NCBI GenBank assembly: GCA_014905825.1
Contig: JACGCN010000015.1
Location: 806,001 to 870,000 of the forward strand
DNA length: 64,000 nucleotides
Reading direction: 5' to 3'
Source: Lyophyllum atratum
Taxonomy: Eukaryota > Basidiomycota > Agaricomycetes > Agaricales > Lyophyllaceae
Shown here: positions 1 through 10,859 of the stretch, one piece after another
Numbering within the stretch: position 1 is the first letter of the stretch
Layout of the letters: each line of letters opens with the position of its first letter
Translations under genes and position numbers: made by a program
The notes under the pieces: generated by a model
Database searches by the model: none
Told to the model about the DNA's origin: nothing
The model's input: the letters and a program-made list of their open reading frames with translations, nothing else

Positions 1-1424
1 ATCTATTCGGTCAGCTAGGTCAACCTATCGCGCAAGTGCTGCTGACGCGTGGAGACATATCGGATGTGTGTCGAAGACGTGTGGTGATCTTTCGAAAACC
101 GCTAACATTCCGCGACGGCAGCGCACGCGATATCTGAACGCGGTCAATACATTCAAGGAACTCCTTTCGATGGGCGTTGTTCCGATCGTGAATGAAAATG
201 ACACGGTGTCCGTTAGTGTGAGTGGATCTACGTTTTTCGTGAAGTTTCGGTGCCCTCATGAGTGAATGAAGGAAATTAAATTTGGCGATAACGATACACT
301 GTCTGCTATCACGTCGTCCATGATCCACGCCGACTATCTTTTCCTGCTGACTGACGTGGATGGCCTTTACACCTCGAACCCACGTAAAGATCCGACTGCG
401 AAACAAATAGAAGTCGTAGATTCCATATCTGCCATCCGTTCCGAAGGTAAGCTCGTCACTGATCAGCTTCCCGAGGTCTCATGAAAATCTGTTCCCAGTA
501 AGCACAACTACGCTCGGTTCGAGTCTGGGGACGGGCGGGATGGAAACGAAGATTATCGCGGCCGAGATCGCGACTGCAGCTGGTGTCACCACCGTCATAC
601 TGTCGAGCAAAAAGCCAGAAAATGTTTTTGGAATAATTCAGTACTACAACCAAATATCCCCAAAAACGCCGTTCACCGCACACGAGGGAGGCTCTCGACC
701 AGAAAGTGCAAACCCCAGTCGCAGCTCATCTCCCACCCCTCTGATACGGCCGCCGCACACGGTGTTCACTGCATCCTCCACGCCCATCCGAGATATGAAA
801 TCATGGACAACACATACCCTGTTCCCAGCCGGCAGTGTCATCATCGATGCCGGAGCACATCACGTTCTTTCGCGTCGCGAATCAGGCGGGCGTCTACTCG
901 CAGCTGGCGTCGTCGGAATAATCGGCGCGTTCGCCTCTGGGCAAGCTGTCCGGATCGTGATCCGACGTCAGCCTGATGGATCTTCGTCGGCGGACGCTGA
1001 CACAGCTGTCAAAGCTGCAGCGTACACAAATGGGCTGGAGACCACGCGACCAACGACGCCCACGCTTAATGCGGTGTCGTCACTGTCGTCGTCGGTGACC
1101 TCGCTAGAGCCATTGACGCGGTCTTCATCGTCTGGTGCACTTGCTGAGGACATGACGTCTAAGCTAGCAATACCGTCAGAGGATGATGTGGTATTGGTGG
1201 ATCGGGACTCGGAAGCTGATGTAGTGGAGGTTGGGCGGGGCCTCGCTAACTACAATTCTGCGCAGATATTGAGGGTCAAAGGACTCAATAGGTTAGCCCC
1301 CTCATCTGGTCTTGGCTGGCGTCCTGCTGAAACTTGTCGAAGTTCGTACCTGCCGCAGATTCTGGGTTATGCAGACTCTGAATACGTGGTGGAGAATATC
1401 TCCATCAGGGTGCCTCCGTCGTGA
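1..1424 (+). CDS. PRO1: Glutamate 5-kinase (3' part)
   Basis: Catalyses ATP-dependent phosphorylation of glutamate, the first step of cytosolic proline synthesis. The window opens inside the kinase domain. Spliced reading gives LTRGDISD, then [30 protein letters not shown] and [10 protein letters not shown] (amino-acid kinase substrate/nucleotide loop), then [13 protein letters not shown] and GTGGMETKI. From about 790 onward a C-terminal PUA domain follows ([57 protein letters not shown]). Introns lie near 62-119, 224-266, 449-505 and 1293-1338, all GT-AG. The last one restores the ending [19 protein letters not shown] and the stop at 1422-1424. The linker at 690-780 and 970-1230 is Ser/Thr-rich and variable. 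The 5' end is outside the window. Identification is firm; exact borders of the second intron are inferred. Confidence 0.93.
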
Positions 1425-1702
1425 TACTGGTCACCTCAACACCCTGCATGTACTCATACGTAAAGACCCTCAAACCACGTAAGAACGTTCGTTTGACAAG
1501 CCAATGGCCTGCATCTCGATCAGGGGTTAAACCCGTCGGTAGGCTTTACCCGATCGCGTATGGTGGCTGTGTAAAATATTTAGACCAAACAATCAAGATT
1601 TTGTGATAATTTTTCTTTCACTGTCACAACTCCACAACCTCCTCTCTCCACGCCTCTCCTCAATTCATGCAATAACTTACAATCTCATCTATTATCTCCC
1701 GA

Positions 1703-3060
1703 ATGTACCACAATAACTCTATCCGGATCCTCGCGGGTTCGTATAATCTTCTCGCAGCCCTCAGACCCTCCTAAATGTGTTGTATTCAACAGGGAATAGT
1801 CACCCCGAGCTCGCCCAAGCCGTGGCCGAGCGGTGAGCTGCCTCTCCATGAGTTGCAGCTAAAAGAACAGTCCATGGACTAGTGATTTGTTCACATATCC
1901 TAGGCTCAACGTACCCCTCGTCCCCGTCACCGTCAAAAAGTTCTCCAACGGAGAAATCAACGTCAAAATCTCAGAGTCTGTGCGGGACGAAGACGTGTTC
2001 ATCATCCAATCCGGATGCAGCGACGTCAACGACAACTTTATGGAGCTCCTCATCCTCATCTCGGCGTGCAAGACCGCGTCGGCCCGCAGGATCACCGCGG
2101 TCATCCCGTGCTTCCCCTACGCCCGCATGGACAAGAAGGACAAGTCGCGGGCGCCGATTACGGCGAAGCTCGTGGCGAATATGCTCACGGTGGCTGGCTG
2201 CGACCATGTCATCACCATGGACCTGCACGCCAGCCAGATCCAGGGATTCTTCGACATTCCAGTTGACAATTTGTTCTCCGAACCGCTGATGATTTCCTAC
2301 ATCAAGCGCGCTATTCCGAACTGGAGGGAGTGCATCGTTGTCAGCCCAGACGCTGGCGGTGCGAAACGGTGAGTCTTTGGCTGCTTTCAGTGGCTTGTGT
2401 GTTGCTTACGTGTTATCATAGGGTGACAGCCATCGCCGATAAACTCGGGGTGGAATTTGCGCTCATACATAGAGGACGAGAGTCAAAGGCGCAGAACGCG
2501 CCAGAAAGGATGGACATACTCGTTGGAGATGTCTCGGGCAAGGCAAGCCACATCGTCTCTTCCCATATATCCACGCTCACCTGTCATCGTCTAGATTGCT
2601 ATTCTCGTTGACGACATGATCGACACGGGAAAAACACTCACACTGGCGGCTAGAACGCTCAACGAAAAAGGCGCAAAATCCGTGCACGCGCTAATCTCGC
2701 ATGGTACGCTTGATCCCTTCACATGTGCTCGGCAAAATTGACGAACGCATCACTTCTTTTCCGCAGGGCTTCTGTCAGAAACGAACATGTCGCTGATCCA
2801 GCAACTGCCCATCGAAGAGCTTGTGGTGCGTAACCGAATGATAATCACATGTCAATCCACCCATACTCACATCACCGTTTCGTGTGTTACAGGTCACCAA
2901 CACGATTCCACAAAACCAGCACGCCACCGGCTGCAATAAGCTGGTTACGATAGACATCAGTCCCACCATCGCTGAGAGTATCCGGAGGACCCACAATGGC
3001 GAGAGCATCAGCCTGTTGTTTGGGGAATGGGCCGAGACTGGGAACGTTGCGGTCCTTTAG
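1703..3060 (+). CDS. PRS: Ribose-phosphate pyrophosphokinase
   Basis: Makes PRPP from ribose 5-phosphate and ATP for purine, pyrimidine, histidine and tryptophan synthesis in the cytosol. Seven exons fit: 1703-1736, 1793-1832, 1904-2368, 2422-2542, 2595-2703, 2767-2825 and 2893-3060, giving about 331 residues, close to the family's ~320. The start [19 protein letters not shown] matches the conserved PRS N-terminus and is followed by [29 protein letters not shown] (ATP loop), [30 protein letters not shown] and the PRPP-binding loop [13 protein letters not shown]. Five introns are GT-AG. The fourth (2543-2594) begins GCAAGC after AAG and is a GC-AG intron, which is the only way I found to join GDVSGK to IAILVDD in frame. 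Transcribed in the same direction as PRO1, 278 bp downstream. Confidence 0.95.
2543..2594 (+). other. GC-AG intron in PRS
   Basis: The exon ends AAG at 2540-2542 and the intron reads GCAAGC...TCTAG. No GT donor nearby keeps the conserved GDVxGKxAILVDD frame. A U2-type GC-AG intron with strong complementarity to U1 (AAG|GCAAG) explains it. Confidence 0.8.
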
Positions 3061-3358
3061 TTGTTTCGTCGTCTGTATCATTATCATGCATTTTACCTGG
3101 ACATCTCTTTCAATATGAACACTGCCATACGTAGACATATAGACACTATCCAATATCAGCCTCTCGAGTGACTCTGTAGACACGTTACATCCGTCGAGTA
3201 GAATAACGACATTTGTTCCCGTGGCATTTTGTAGCGAGTGCGCGCGTGACACTCGAGAATTAACAGAGCATTGAGCAATTAAAGGCGTAACAAATCGAAT
3301 GACATGCATTATTGGCAGGAGGCAAAAACTATACACATTCGGTATGGACAGCATGGCC

Positions 3359-4679
3359 TCAATTGATCGAGATCGAATAGGAGTTGGTCGTCAACGTTGC
3401 GCTCCCTAAAATCCCATTAATGCCACAGCACCATGATCTCACTGGGAACTAGAACACACCAATAAAAGGCTCCGTTCCTGCTTGAGCTTGGACCAAGAAC
3501 TGGGAGGATGGTACACCCTGATTTGAGACGAGGAAGTCTAGAAAGACGAGGTGATTCAGCGATTAATTCTGATAAATCCCACCCCTGAGAAAACACTGAC
3601 TGAGGAAGGCCTTGAGGTCGGAATTGAAATTGGTAATCTCGCTCGGCGCTACAAACGAGAATACAGTCCAGGTTGAGACAGTCCCCTTGAAGAGCTTCCA
3701 TGTTACTCCATTGACACTACCACCACGGCATTGAATATCTGAGAGCCAAAGGTGACGACGAAATGCAGGGCTTACCTTGCGGTGCCGATTTGGGATCCAG
3801 CAGGGCCAGCTCTGCGAGCGAGTCAATACGACGGTGGAGCAATCAGATATTGTCATCACGCTTACCCTCCTCTTGAGCTCAGCCAAACCATGCTTTGCGA
3901 GGATTTCATTAATATATACGCCTTCCCCAATAGAGGACACTTACATCTCGAACGTTGAGCTCGAGGACGCGCCACTGGAGCCAGCATTGTTTGAAAGCCA
4001 CAGATCATATGATACGTCGGCGACGAGGCCAGAGGACGCTGAGGTGTAAGTCCATGACCAGCTGGTGGGAATAGAGCCGATCGAGGATATGGATTTGCCC
4101 AGGCCAACCCGTAGGTCGAGGTTAGCATCTGTCAACGGTAGTGAGCAGGACTCTAGAATTGTGGAGAAGAAATGTTATACGCACAGCTTTTGACGTTAAA
4201 GTTTCCTTTGGGGTAGGTTAGTAAAGGTGTCAGTGGATATTAGAGAAAGGAGTGGATACCTCCAGCCCAGTTATACGTAGTATGCCAAGTGATGGAGTTA
4301 CCATTGGTTGCCGTCACTTGCGAGCTCTGGGAGCCTGAAGAGAATGGTAAGATCGCATAGATAGAGCAGTGCAGATCGTGGACCCACCGCTGGTGGCTGC
4401 AGATTGACCCCATAAATTATTTTCAAGTGTGAAGCGTCTATATTCGTCTCAGGCCCTGGAAGCACAACGCAGGGAGAAGATCAATCGTACCCATTAGCCT
4501 GGAATAGTGGTCAGTAGTCGAAAATCGCGTGGTATGTGGGCGAAGCAACGAACCTCTGATTCAGTCGCGAATTGGGCAGTCAACACCGCGCCACGCTTTT
4601 CCAAAGACCGGTTTTCTTCAACGGGTGTGGCAAGAACGCTACCGAGGGCCAACGCGAGCAGTACTGTGAGTGATTTCAT
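3359..4679 (-). CDS. Secreted GH12 endoglucanase, copy 1
   Basis: Glycoside hydrolase family 12, an extracellular endo-beta-1,4-glucanase or xyloglucanase acting on plant cell-wall glucans. The N-terminus [19 protein letters not shown] is a signal peptide. It is followed by a short propeptide ending in the Kex2-type dibasic site LEKRG. Spliced reading then gives [67 protein letters not shown] and FEIMVWLSS (nucleophile Glu). [29 protein letters not shown] and [12 protein letters not shown] (acid/base Glu) follow. The last intron (donor at ATTG|GTGTG) adds [16 protein letters not shown] before the stop at 3359-3361; without it the protein would end prematurely at VF. About seven introns. The tandem copy lies just upstream on the same strand. 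Start is ATG 4677-4679. Confidence 0.92.
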
Positions 4680-5160
4680 GATTTTCAGGTGTGCGAGGGT
4701 GTGAGGATGAGTTCATCTGTTGAAGGTATCTGAAATTTATACTTGTTCGATGTATGGCGCATGAGACGGGCCGCCGGACAAGGTGAATGAATCAGGTGTC
4801 GCTCGCTAGGCTTTGTTGGATATGACGGAAAACCCGAGGAGTCAACGAGGGAGAAGTATGAGTGTCGACCGCAGGCTTTGCTGAGAGAATGGAGTAAAAA
4901 ATAGGTGGTAGTATGAGTGAAAGCTCTTACCGGTCAAGATTTTGCGGGTCACGATGTACTGCAAGCAGACGGCGCGGGATGATTGAAGCCATTTTTAGAA
5001 CGTCGTTGTATGGATTTTCTTCTCGGATTTCTCGGAAATACTCACAGACTCCACAGGCGTGCTGAGCGTAGGCTTTACGACGCGAAAGTCAGGAACGCCA
5101 ATCAGGCAAACACATATCATTCCGTATCGAGAACATAGACATCGTGAGTGAACGAAATCC
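4680..5160. promoter_or_regulatory. Intergenic, promoter of GH12 copy 1
   Basis: No coding sequence is supported here. On the minus strand, just upstream of the copy-1 start, an AT-rich TATA-like stretch lies near 4728-4746 (plus strand aaatttatacttg). The rest would hold the 3' UTR of copy 2 and upstream elements. Confidence 0.35.
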
Positions 5161-6494
5161 TCAATTGATCGATAGAGTGTAAGAGGTCGTGGTGAGCTTC
5201 GCACTTCCTTTGGTGTGAAATAGCCTGTCAGAAGGCTAGAAAGTGATCACAACAAATTGACCTACCAATGAATGGTTCGGTTCCGGCTTGTGCTTGCACC
5301 AAGTACTGGGATGAAGAAACACCCTGGTTGGTGGTCAGGTAAGCTAGGCGGGGCAAAGGGTATCAGTCATGGAGACAGAGTAAAAGGTAAGCAGGGCCAC
5401 ATACTCAAGAACGGCTTCAAGTCTTGTTCGAACCCCGAGAGTTCGTTGGGCGCGACATACGAGAAGACGGTCCAGGTAGAGACAGTGCCTTTGTACAGCT
5501 TCCAGGTGACGCCGTTGACGCTAAAATTTCGTACCTCACATGTGAGTTCTTGCGACAATAGGCCGTGATACAATATTCACCTAGCAGTGCCAATTTGAGA
5601 ACCAGCGGGTCCAGCGCTATTAAAACCTCTAACGTGAGGAATTTACCCTTATGGTAGCCCGGTATGCTTACCCTCCTCTTGTACTAAGCCAGATCATGCT
5701 AGAAAAAACGGGCATCAGTACGACTCCCCCATACCGAGCGGACAGCAAGGAGGCGTACATTTCATACGTAGAACTCGATGAAGCACCGCTTGTGCCAGCA
5801 GTGTTCGAGAGCCAGAGGTCATAAGACACGTCTGCCACTAGGCCCGAAGACGCGCTGGAATACGTCCAGTGCCAGGTGGTCGGGATGGATGCAATCGCGG
5901 AAATCTTTTTCCCTAAGCCGACCCTCAGATCGAGATTGGCGTCTATGAGACGGCGTCAGTTTGTTATGCTGTTAACAAACAAGCTACTTACAACTCTTGA
6001 CATTGTAGTTTCCTTGAATAGCTCGTCAGACTAGCATGCTCGACAAGTCATGTGTCATGGATATCGTACCTCCTGTCCAAGAATAGGTAGTGACCCAGGC
6101 AACTGTGTTACCGCTAACGGAAGTAGCTTGGGAAGTTTGAGAGCCTATGACATTTTAGCAACGTTGATCTTCTTCGATTGCCTTATGGACGTACCGCTGG
6201 TTGCAGCAGACATCCCCCAGAGGTTGTTCTCAAGAGTGAAGCGACTGCAAGATGTTGAACATTTCATTACATCCTGCAGTGATATAACCGTACCCATTGG
6301 CCTACACGAGTTAGATCGATGTAAGTATTAAATGAGTACAAGGGCCAACTAACCTCTGATTCAGTAGCCCACTGGGTACTCAGTACCGCTCCGCGTTTCT
6401 CGAGTGCCTTTTCCTCATCAGGGATGGGGTTCGCAAGGACAGAACTCAAGGACAAGGTGAGAACGAACAAAGCTAGACTCCGTGTGAAGACCAT
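5161..6494 (-). CDS. Secreted GH12 endoglucanase, copy 2
   Basis: Paralogue of the neighbouring GH12 gene with the same intron layout. The start at 6492-6494 gives [23 protein letters not shown], a signal peptide, then the propeptide and dibasic site LEKRG. Conserved segments are [35 protein letters not shown] (nucleophile Glu), [29 protein letters not shown] and [13 protein letters not shown] (acid/base Glu). The final intron must use acceptor CCAAAG|GAAGTG to give [15 protein letters not shown] and the stop at 5161-5163, matching the C-terminus of copy 1. The pair probably arose by tandem duplication. The two proteins differ at many surface positions, so they may differ in preference for cellulose, xyloglucan or beta-glucan. 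Substrate cannot be decided from sequence alone. Confidence 0.91.
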
Positions 6495-6836
6495 GTTGGC
6501 AGGGTGTGAAGAGCCGACCAGACTGGTGTCTTGCGTATATATATCTAGGCGACGGCCCGCCAATTCTGAATCACCTGGTCGAGAGGCAGCCGCCAGAACT
6601 GGATAGAAAAATAAAGGATTGGTCGAATAACATAGATGCAAGAGGAAGGCGTATTATCGGGAGAAAAAGCAGAGTCCAACGATACAGCGGAAAAATTCGT
6701 GGGTCAGATGAACTACCACAACCACGCCGTCATATCTGAAGAAGCTCAGGAGCAAGCGGCCCACCGTATCCGGAATTCTTGTAGGTGTGACGAATACAAA
6801 TAGATATTCTGCTCTGTGGACGAGGAGAATGTCATT
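6495..6836. promoter_or_regulatory. Promoter region of GH12 copy 2
   Basis: On the minus strand a clear TATA-like run (tatatatat, plus 6535-6545) lies about 45 bp upstream of the copy-2 start codon. I see no gene in the remaining sequence up to the phosphotransferase pseudogene. Confidence 0.45.
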
Positions 6837-8106
6837 TAGACGTCGGCGAAGACGGGGTGAAATGTCGGAATAAGCGTGTAGAAGACTTCTCCTCGGACCG
6901 CTGCAACAAAACATGGCAGATCACACTGCGAAGTTCGCGTGTAGGCACATCCAATTTGTGTTCGATGATATCGGTCAAGATGGGATGACGGTGTGGCATT
7001 GAACGGGCTTCCTTCCGTGAGCGTCTTCCAGTTCTTTGTTGCTTGTATCAGCCCAACCTTCAGCGCGAGAGTTTCGCCCTCCCACGGGTCACTGCCGTGG
7101 TGGAAGAGGCGATGGCGGAGCACGCACATGGGTACTTCAATGCCGCGGAATGAAGCTTGTTGTACTCCTCCGTGTTTCTAAGATGGTGGTAATGCACGAG
7201 GCGGCGACGGTAGAGCCCTTTTGTTTTCCTGGGCTTCGTCCAAGTCATCCATTTCCTCCGGTAACGAAGGCGGCGCCATAGATTGCAAGCCCTTAGCCAA
7301 TGTCATCCCAGTTCTGTAGTTGTTGGGGTATACCGGTAAGGAGAACAGGGGTAGGACCGAGGTGTTTTGCCAGTCGATCACGCGGACGATGTGCAAGTTA
7401 GAGTCGGGCGACCTAGAAACGATGATACTGCTCGACTAAGAGGTCAGGATGGCTGATGCGGAAATGATTGAGGACCGCATTTCGGGGGATGAGTGACGAC
7501 GCCATGTCGACATAGCGGTCCACGTCCTTGATACGATCTGATGGTGGTTGCTTCTGGTAATTTTAGCCTCCTCTCCTTGCGTGCTGGAACGGCAGGAGCG
7601 GTCGACCGAACCGCCGTAAATAAGCCAGTTCGTTTTCCGCCCCTCCTTACGATGGCTGCTTCGGCACTTTCGTCTACTGTCGCTTGAGTCCATGTTGTCC
7701 GACGTAGGTGAGTGTCCATATACCTCAGGCATAGGCATCACCAAGGAATCGAGCAAGGCCATAGTCGCCACTTCATCAGTGACTGCAAAGTACTTGGGCA
7801 TTGTGGCCGGGTGGGAATACGCGCCACCATTCAGAGGCCACAGCGCATGGTAATGAGGAACCCACTCTCGGGTAGTATTTCTAGGCGGACGACATCATCA
7901 GGACTCCAACTGACGCCCTCTGTCGCAAGTCGACTTAGGTCATCGATCTTAGAATTAAGTCTGCGCTCTGCGTGGCGAAGGTCATCGTTGAATCTGAACA
8001 TACTCATCAGATTACGGTTAGACTTATGCCCCATGAAATAACATGCATGAGACTTACATCCGCGCCCTGACGTGTATTCAAAAAAGTCATTACGATGATG
8101 CGCCAT
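6837..8106 (-). pseudogene. AIM9-like phosphotransferase pseudogene
   Basis: Remnant of a fungal APH-family kinase-like protein resembling Aim9 (altered inheritance of mitochondria 9). Recognisable pieces in order from 8106 are NDFFEYTSGR, FNDDLRHAERRLNSKIDDLSRLATEG, LPESGFLITMRCGL, MVARIPTRP and CPKYFAVTDEVATMALLDSL, then MPMPEVYGHSPTSDN. Next come PSDRIKDVDRYVDMASSLIPRN, ISHPDLL (Brenner-type motif), IIVSRSPDSNLHIVRVIDWQNTS and YRRRLVHYHHLRNTEEYNKLHSAALKYP. The last are LRHRLFHHGSDPWEGETLALKVGLIQATKNW. The pieces lie in different frames. There is an in-frame TGA between GL and MVARIP (about 7834) and frameshifts after HPDLL (about 7405), at EENK/LYRRR (about 7218) and at KYP/LRHR (about 7128). 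Most of the sequence usually found between PEVY and the middle helix is deleted. No introns with normal borders repair these, so I call it a pseudogene. Confidence 0.8.
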
Positions 8107-8747
8107 GAGACTAGAGAACTCGCGACGTGGCGGTGAATCTGATGAGGCCGTCGGCGTGGCGATGGAGCTAGACTAGGAAACATAAGATTTCGGAACACGC
8201 CCTCCGGACCGATCGCCATCGTGCTGTTTTGGGCGACAACTTGCAGTAGCTTGCAGCCCTCAGTTGGCACCGCTTTGAAACGTACAGCCGTAATACCCCA
8301 TCTCTACTCAACCAAGCATGCTGTAGAATGCCCGCCTCTCGGATTTTATCAGGATCTTCACAACGGGCATTTTCCTTTGTATCTGGGGATCACTGAGTGC
8401 GTTGCCGCACTGGCGGCCATACACCTGATAATGTTTGTATTCTAAAGGAACTCATAATAACGCCCGCCACCTTGCACCTCCCTTTTTGACAATATGCTAA
8501 CAAGACAGGGGGTGATAGGATACTAGGGGAGGATGATAGTGCAATAGTGACTGGTTCCGAAAGCAGAGTCGGGTATTGATAAGGCTTTGTGATAATTACG
8601 ATCGTGATCTTGCCTTTTGCGCGACCGCGCGTCGTTACTCCTGCCTCCGACTTGATATATCCGTCCATCTCGACATCGACTGAGAGGTACTTATATCCGA
8701 TCTCACTATTCTCACTACTTTTTACCCGTCAGCTGGCAACCGACAGG
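8107..8747. other. Intergenic with diverged duplicated segment
   Basis: No gene is supported. The stretch 8222-8371 resembles 10590-10741: both have GGGCGACAAC, then CTCAACCAA-CAT-CTGTAGAA, then GGAT/GGGATTTTCACAACG. It is part of a diverged direct repeat flanking the F-box gene. Confidence 0.5.
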
Positions 8748-10176
8748 ATGCACCCTTGCTTGAAGATCGTCGAGATTCTGCGCCTCGTTTTTGCCTTTGT
8801 TTACGATGAGTATCGCGGACCAGCAGACATGCCCGCACTCGCAGTTACATGCCGGGCGTTCTATGAGCCAGCTTGTGATGTCCTCTGGCAGACATTGCCT
8901 AGCTTGGCTCCCCTTGTTCGTTGCATGAGTGCAGATACATGGCAGATGGTCGACCGAACTGTGGTAAGAATGGAAAATTCATCCCTGTAACGGCTTGACA
9001 ACTCACTCACGTCTGCGTATGTCAGTCTCTCCGACGAGCGACCACGTCCGAAGATTGGGCTCCCTGCAAGCGATATGCTCGACGTGTACGACACTTGGGG
9101 TTTCTCCCGCGTTTTTACGGAGCCGCAGTCCTACATCCCACTGATGTGACAAGAGGTTACGAAGTTGACTATCGTGTTCTTCAAGTCCTTTCTCTCAACC
9201 AGGCGATTACATTCCCGAATCTACAGGCTTTTGCAGGAAGCGCAGACCACCTGCCTTACGTGGGCCTTTTTGTAGGACCAAGCCTACAGAACGTCGAGCT
9301 CTGGCTTCCCCCTGAAGACCCAAATTTTGTCGTTTCGTCCGTTCTGGACTCTTTTAGGACCAGGGCACCTAATCTTAAGAGATTGTGCCTCTTCGATAAG
9401 AAGGGCAGGAACGTCATTGACCTTGGACCGATATTCGTAGGACTGATTGAAGGGCTTGCACGCCTTGAAGTTCTAGAATGCAGTATACTTATCTTGCCCC
9501 CCATTGCACTTCGAACTCTCGCAGCTTCCTCAACGTTACACACCCTCAAAATTGGGAATATTGGCGAAGATATTGTATCGTCTCTTCCAGAAGGGCGGCT
9601 CCCGTTTCAGCAGCTCAAATATTTGGTACTAAATACCCAAGACCTTGGCCGGTGCGCTAAACTATTCGATCGCATGCGTCCTCGTCATCTTCATACACTG
9701 GACATCTTGACCACACATCCCCCCCTCGGGTCGGAAGTTCTCCATTTCTTCAAGGTTCTGGAAACCCACTGCGTTCATTCACACCTTTACAAACTCGATA
9801 TCAGGCAGAACACGAGTGATGCGTCTCCTCCACTACTTGGAGCTTCAGATGCACACTATGTGCTTCTCTCATGAGCCTCGAAGTGAAGTCAGTAGTATTC
9901 AATGAAGAGCCGGCAATGGTCGCGTCGTTCTTGACAGACCTGTTTCCTGAACTGGAAGAGGTCTACACGTGTGCGTCACGTTTTGAATCTGAATGGCAGC
10001 AGGTGGACGGCTTGTTATCTGCATTTCATGGTGCAAGATATCAGGAACGTAGATATGCCATGGAACAGATGCAAGTATCAGAAGCGGCAAAGGTAAGCCC
10101 GTAACTTCCCTAATCTTGGCATTACGACTCAATCCCGAATTTCCTTTCCCAGGTTCGTGGAGTTTCATTCCTATGA
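8748..10176 (+). pseudogene. F-box protein gene with internal frameshift/deletion
   Basis: Member of the large Agaricomycete family of F-box proteins, substrate adaptors of SCF ubiquitin ligases. The start MHPCLKIVEILRLVFAFV opens an F-box (ALAVTCRAFYEPACDVLWQTLPSLAPLVRC). The first intron (8974-9024) joins VDRTV to SLRRATTSEDWAPCKRYARRVRHLGFLPRF, the usual DW..F..YA.RVR segment. Leucine-rich-like sequence then runs to DASPPLLGASDAHYVLLS with a stop at 9872-9874. The typical C-terminal part resumes in another frame at 9871 (SLEVKSVVFNEEPAMVASFLTDLFPELEEVYT). An intron at 10093-10152 leads to the stop at 10174-10176. The segment normally between these parts is missing and the frame changes, so the gene looks damaged by an internal deletion. 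A truncated protein ending at 9874 could still be made. Confidence 0.65.
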
Positions 10177-10859
10177 TAGGGATATACACTTATGCTACTG
10201 GCGCTGTAACTCTTCGGTCTGTTCATGCATTCTTTTGACTCATAGTACATTCTCAATGAATTTTAGCATGATTCAGTCAGTGCCAGGAAAGGTTGCTTCG
10301 GTGACTGAGGGATATGGTAAAGTCAAAGTTAAATACAACTGGTATTGAGGATATCGGGTAGAGCAATGCGCGTTCGATAGACATGAGTTAGGAGACTAAA
10401 AAGCACCTCATGCAAAAATCGGTAGTATTTATCGAACCAAGTCCGCGAGGGATATGGCAAGAGGACAGCACTAGTCCGGAGCAGGAGAGCGACTATGCAC
10501 TGCGACGGTCGACATGCAACTGCTGTTCGGGCGCTCACCTAACGCGGAAAGTGATACAGTGCTAACAAAGCCCGCCATGTTCCGCCATCTGCCCGTTTGG
10601 GGCGACAACAGTCGACTCAACTGCAAGTCATCCACTACCACCACTGCTTTGCAACTAACACTCCTTCCATTCTCAACCAAACATACTGTAGAACACCCTT
10701 TCCTTGGAGGTCACCGGGATTTTCACAACGAACTACTAACAATCTGTACGATCCATGAATATCGGATTTTTAATCCACGCCCCCTGCCTAAGTCGACGCG
10801 AAAGATCATTTCCCGAGCCACAAAGGTTGGACTCTAAGTCATTCTCGACTATTTACGAA
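10177..10859. other. Intergenic with second copy of duplicated segment
   Basis: No gene is supported. 10590-10741 matches 8222-8371 imperfectly in direct orientation. The rest shows nothing recognisable. Dispersed repeat copy A begins at about 10860. Confidence 0.45.

Noticed and set aside
510..540. tRNA-like T-loop word GGTTCGAGTCTG
   Set aside because: Lies inside the PRO1 coding exon (GSSLGTGG) and no cloverleaf can be formed around it.
1887..2372. PRS start within 1882-1890
   Set aside because: Two upstream exons restore the conserved [26 protein letters not shown]-terminus, so the true start is 1703.
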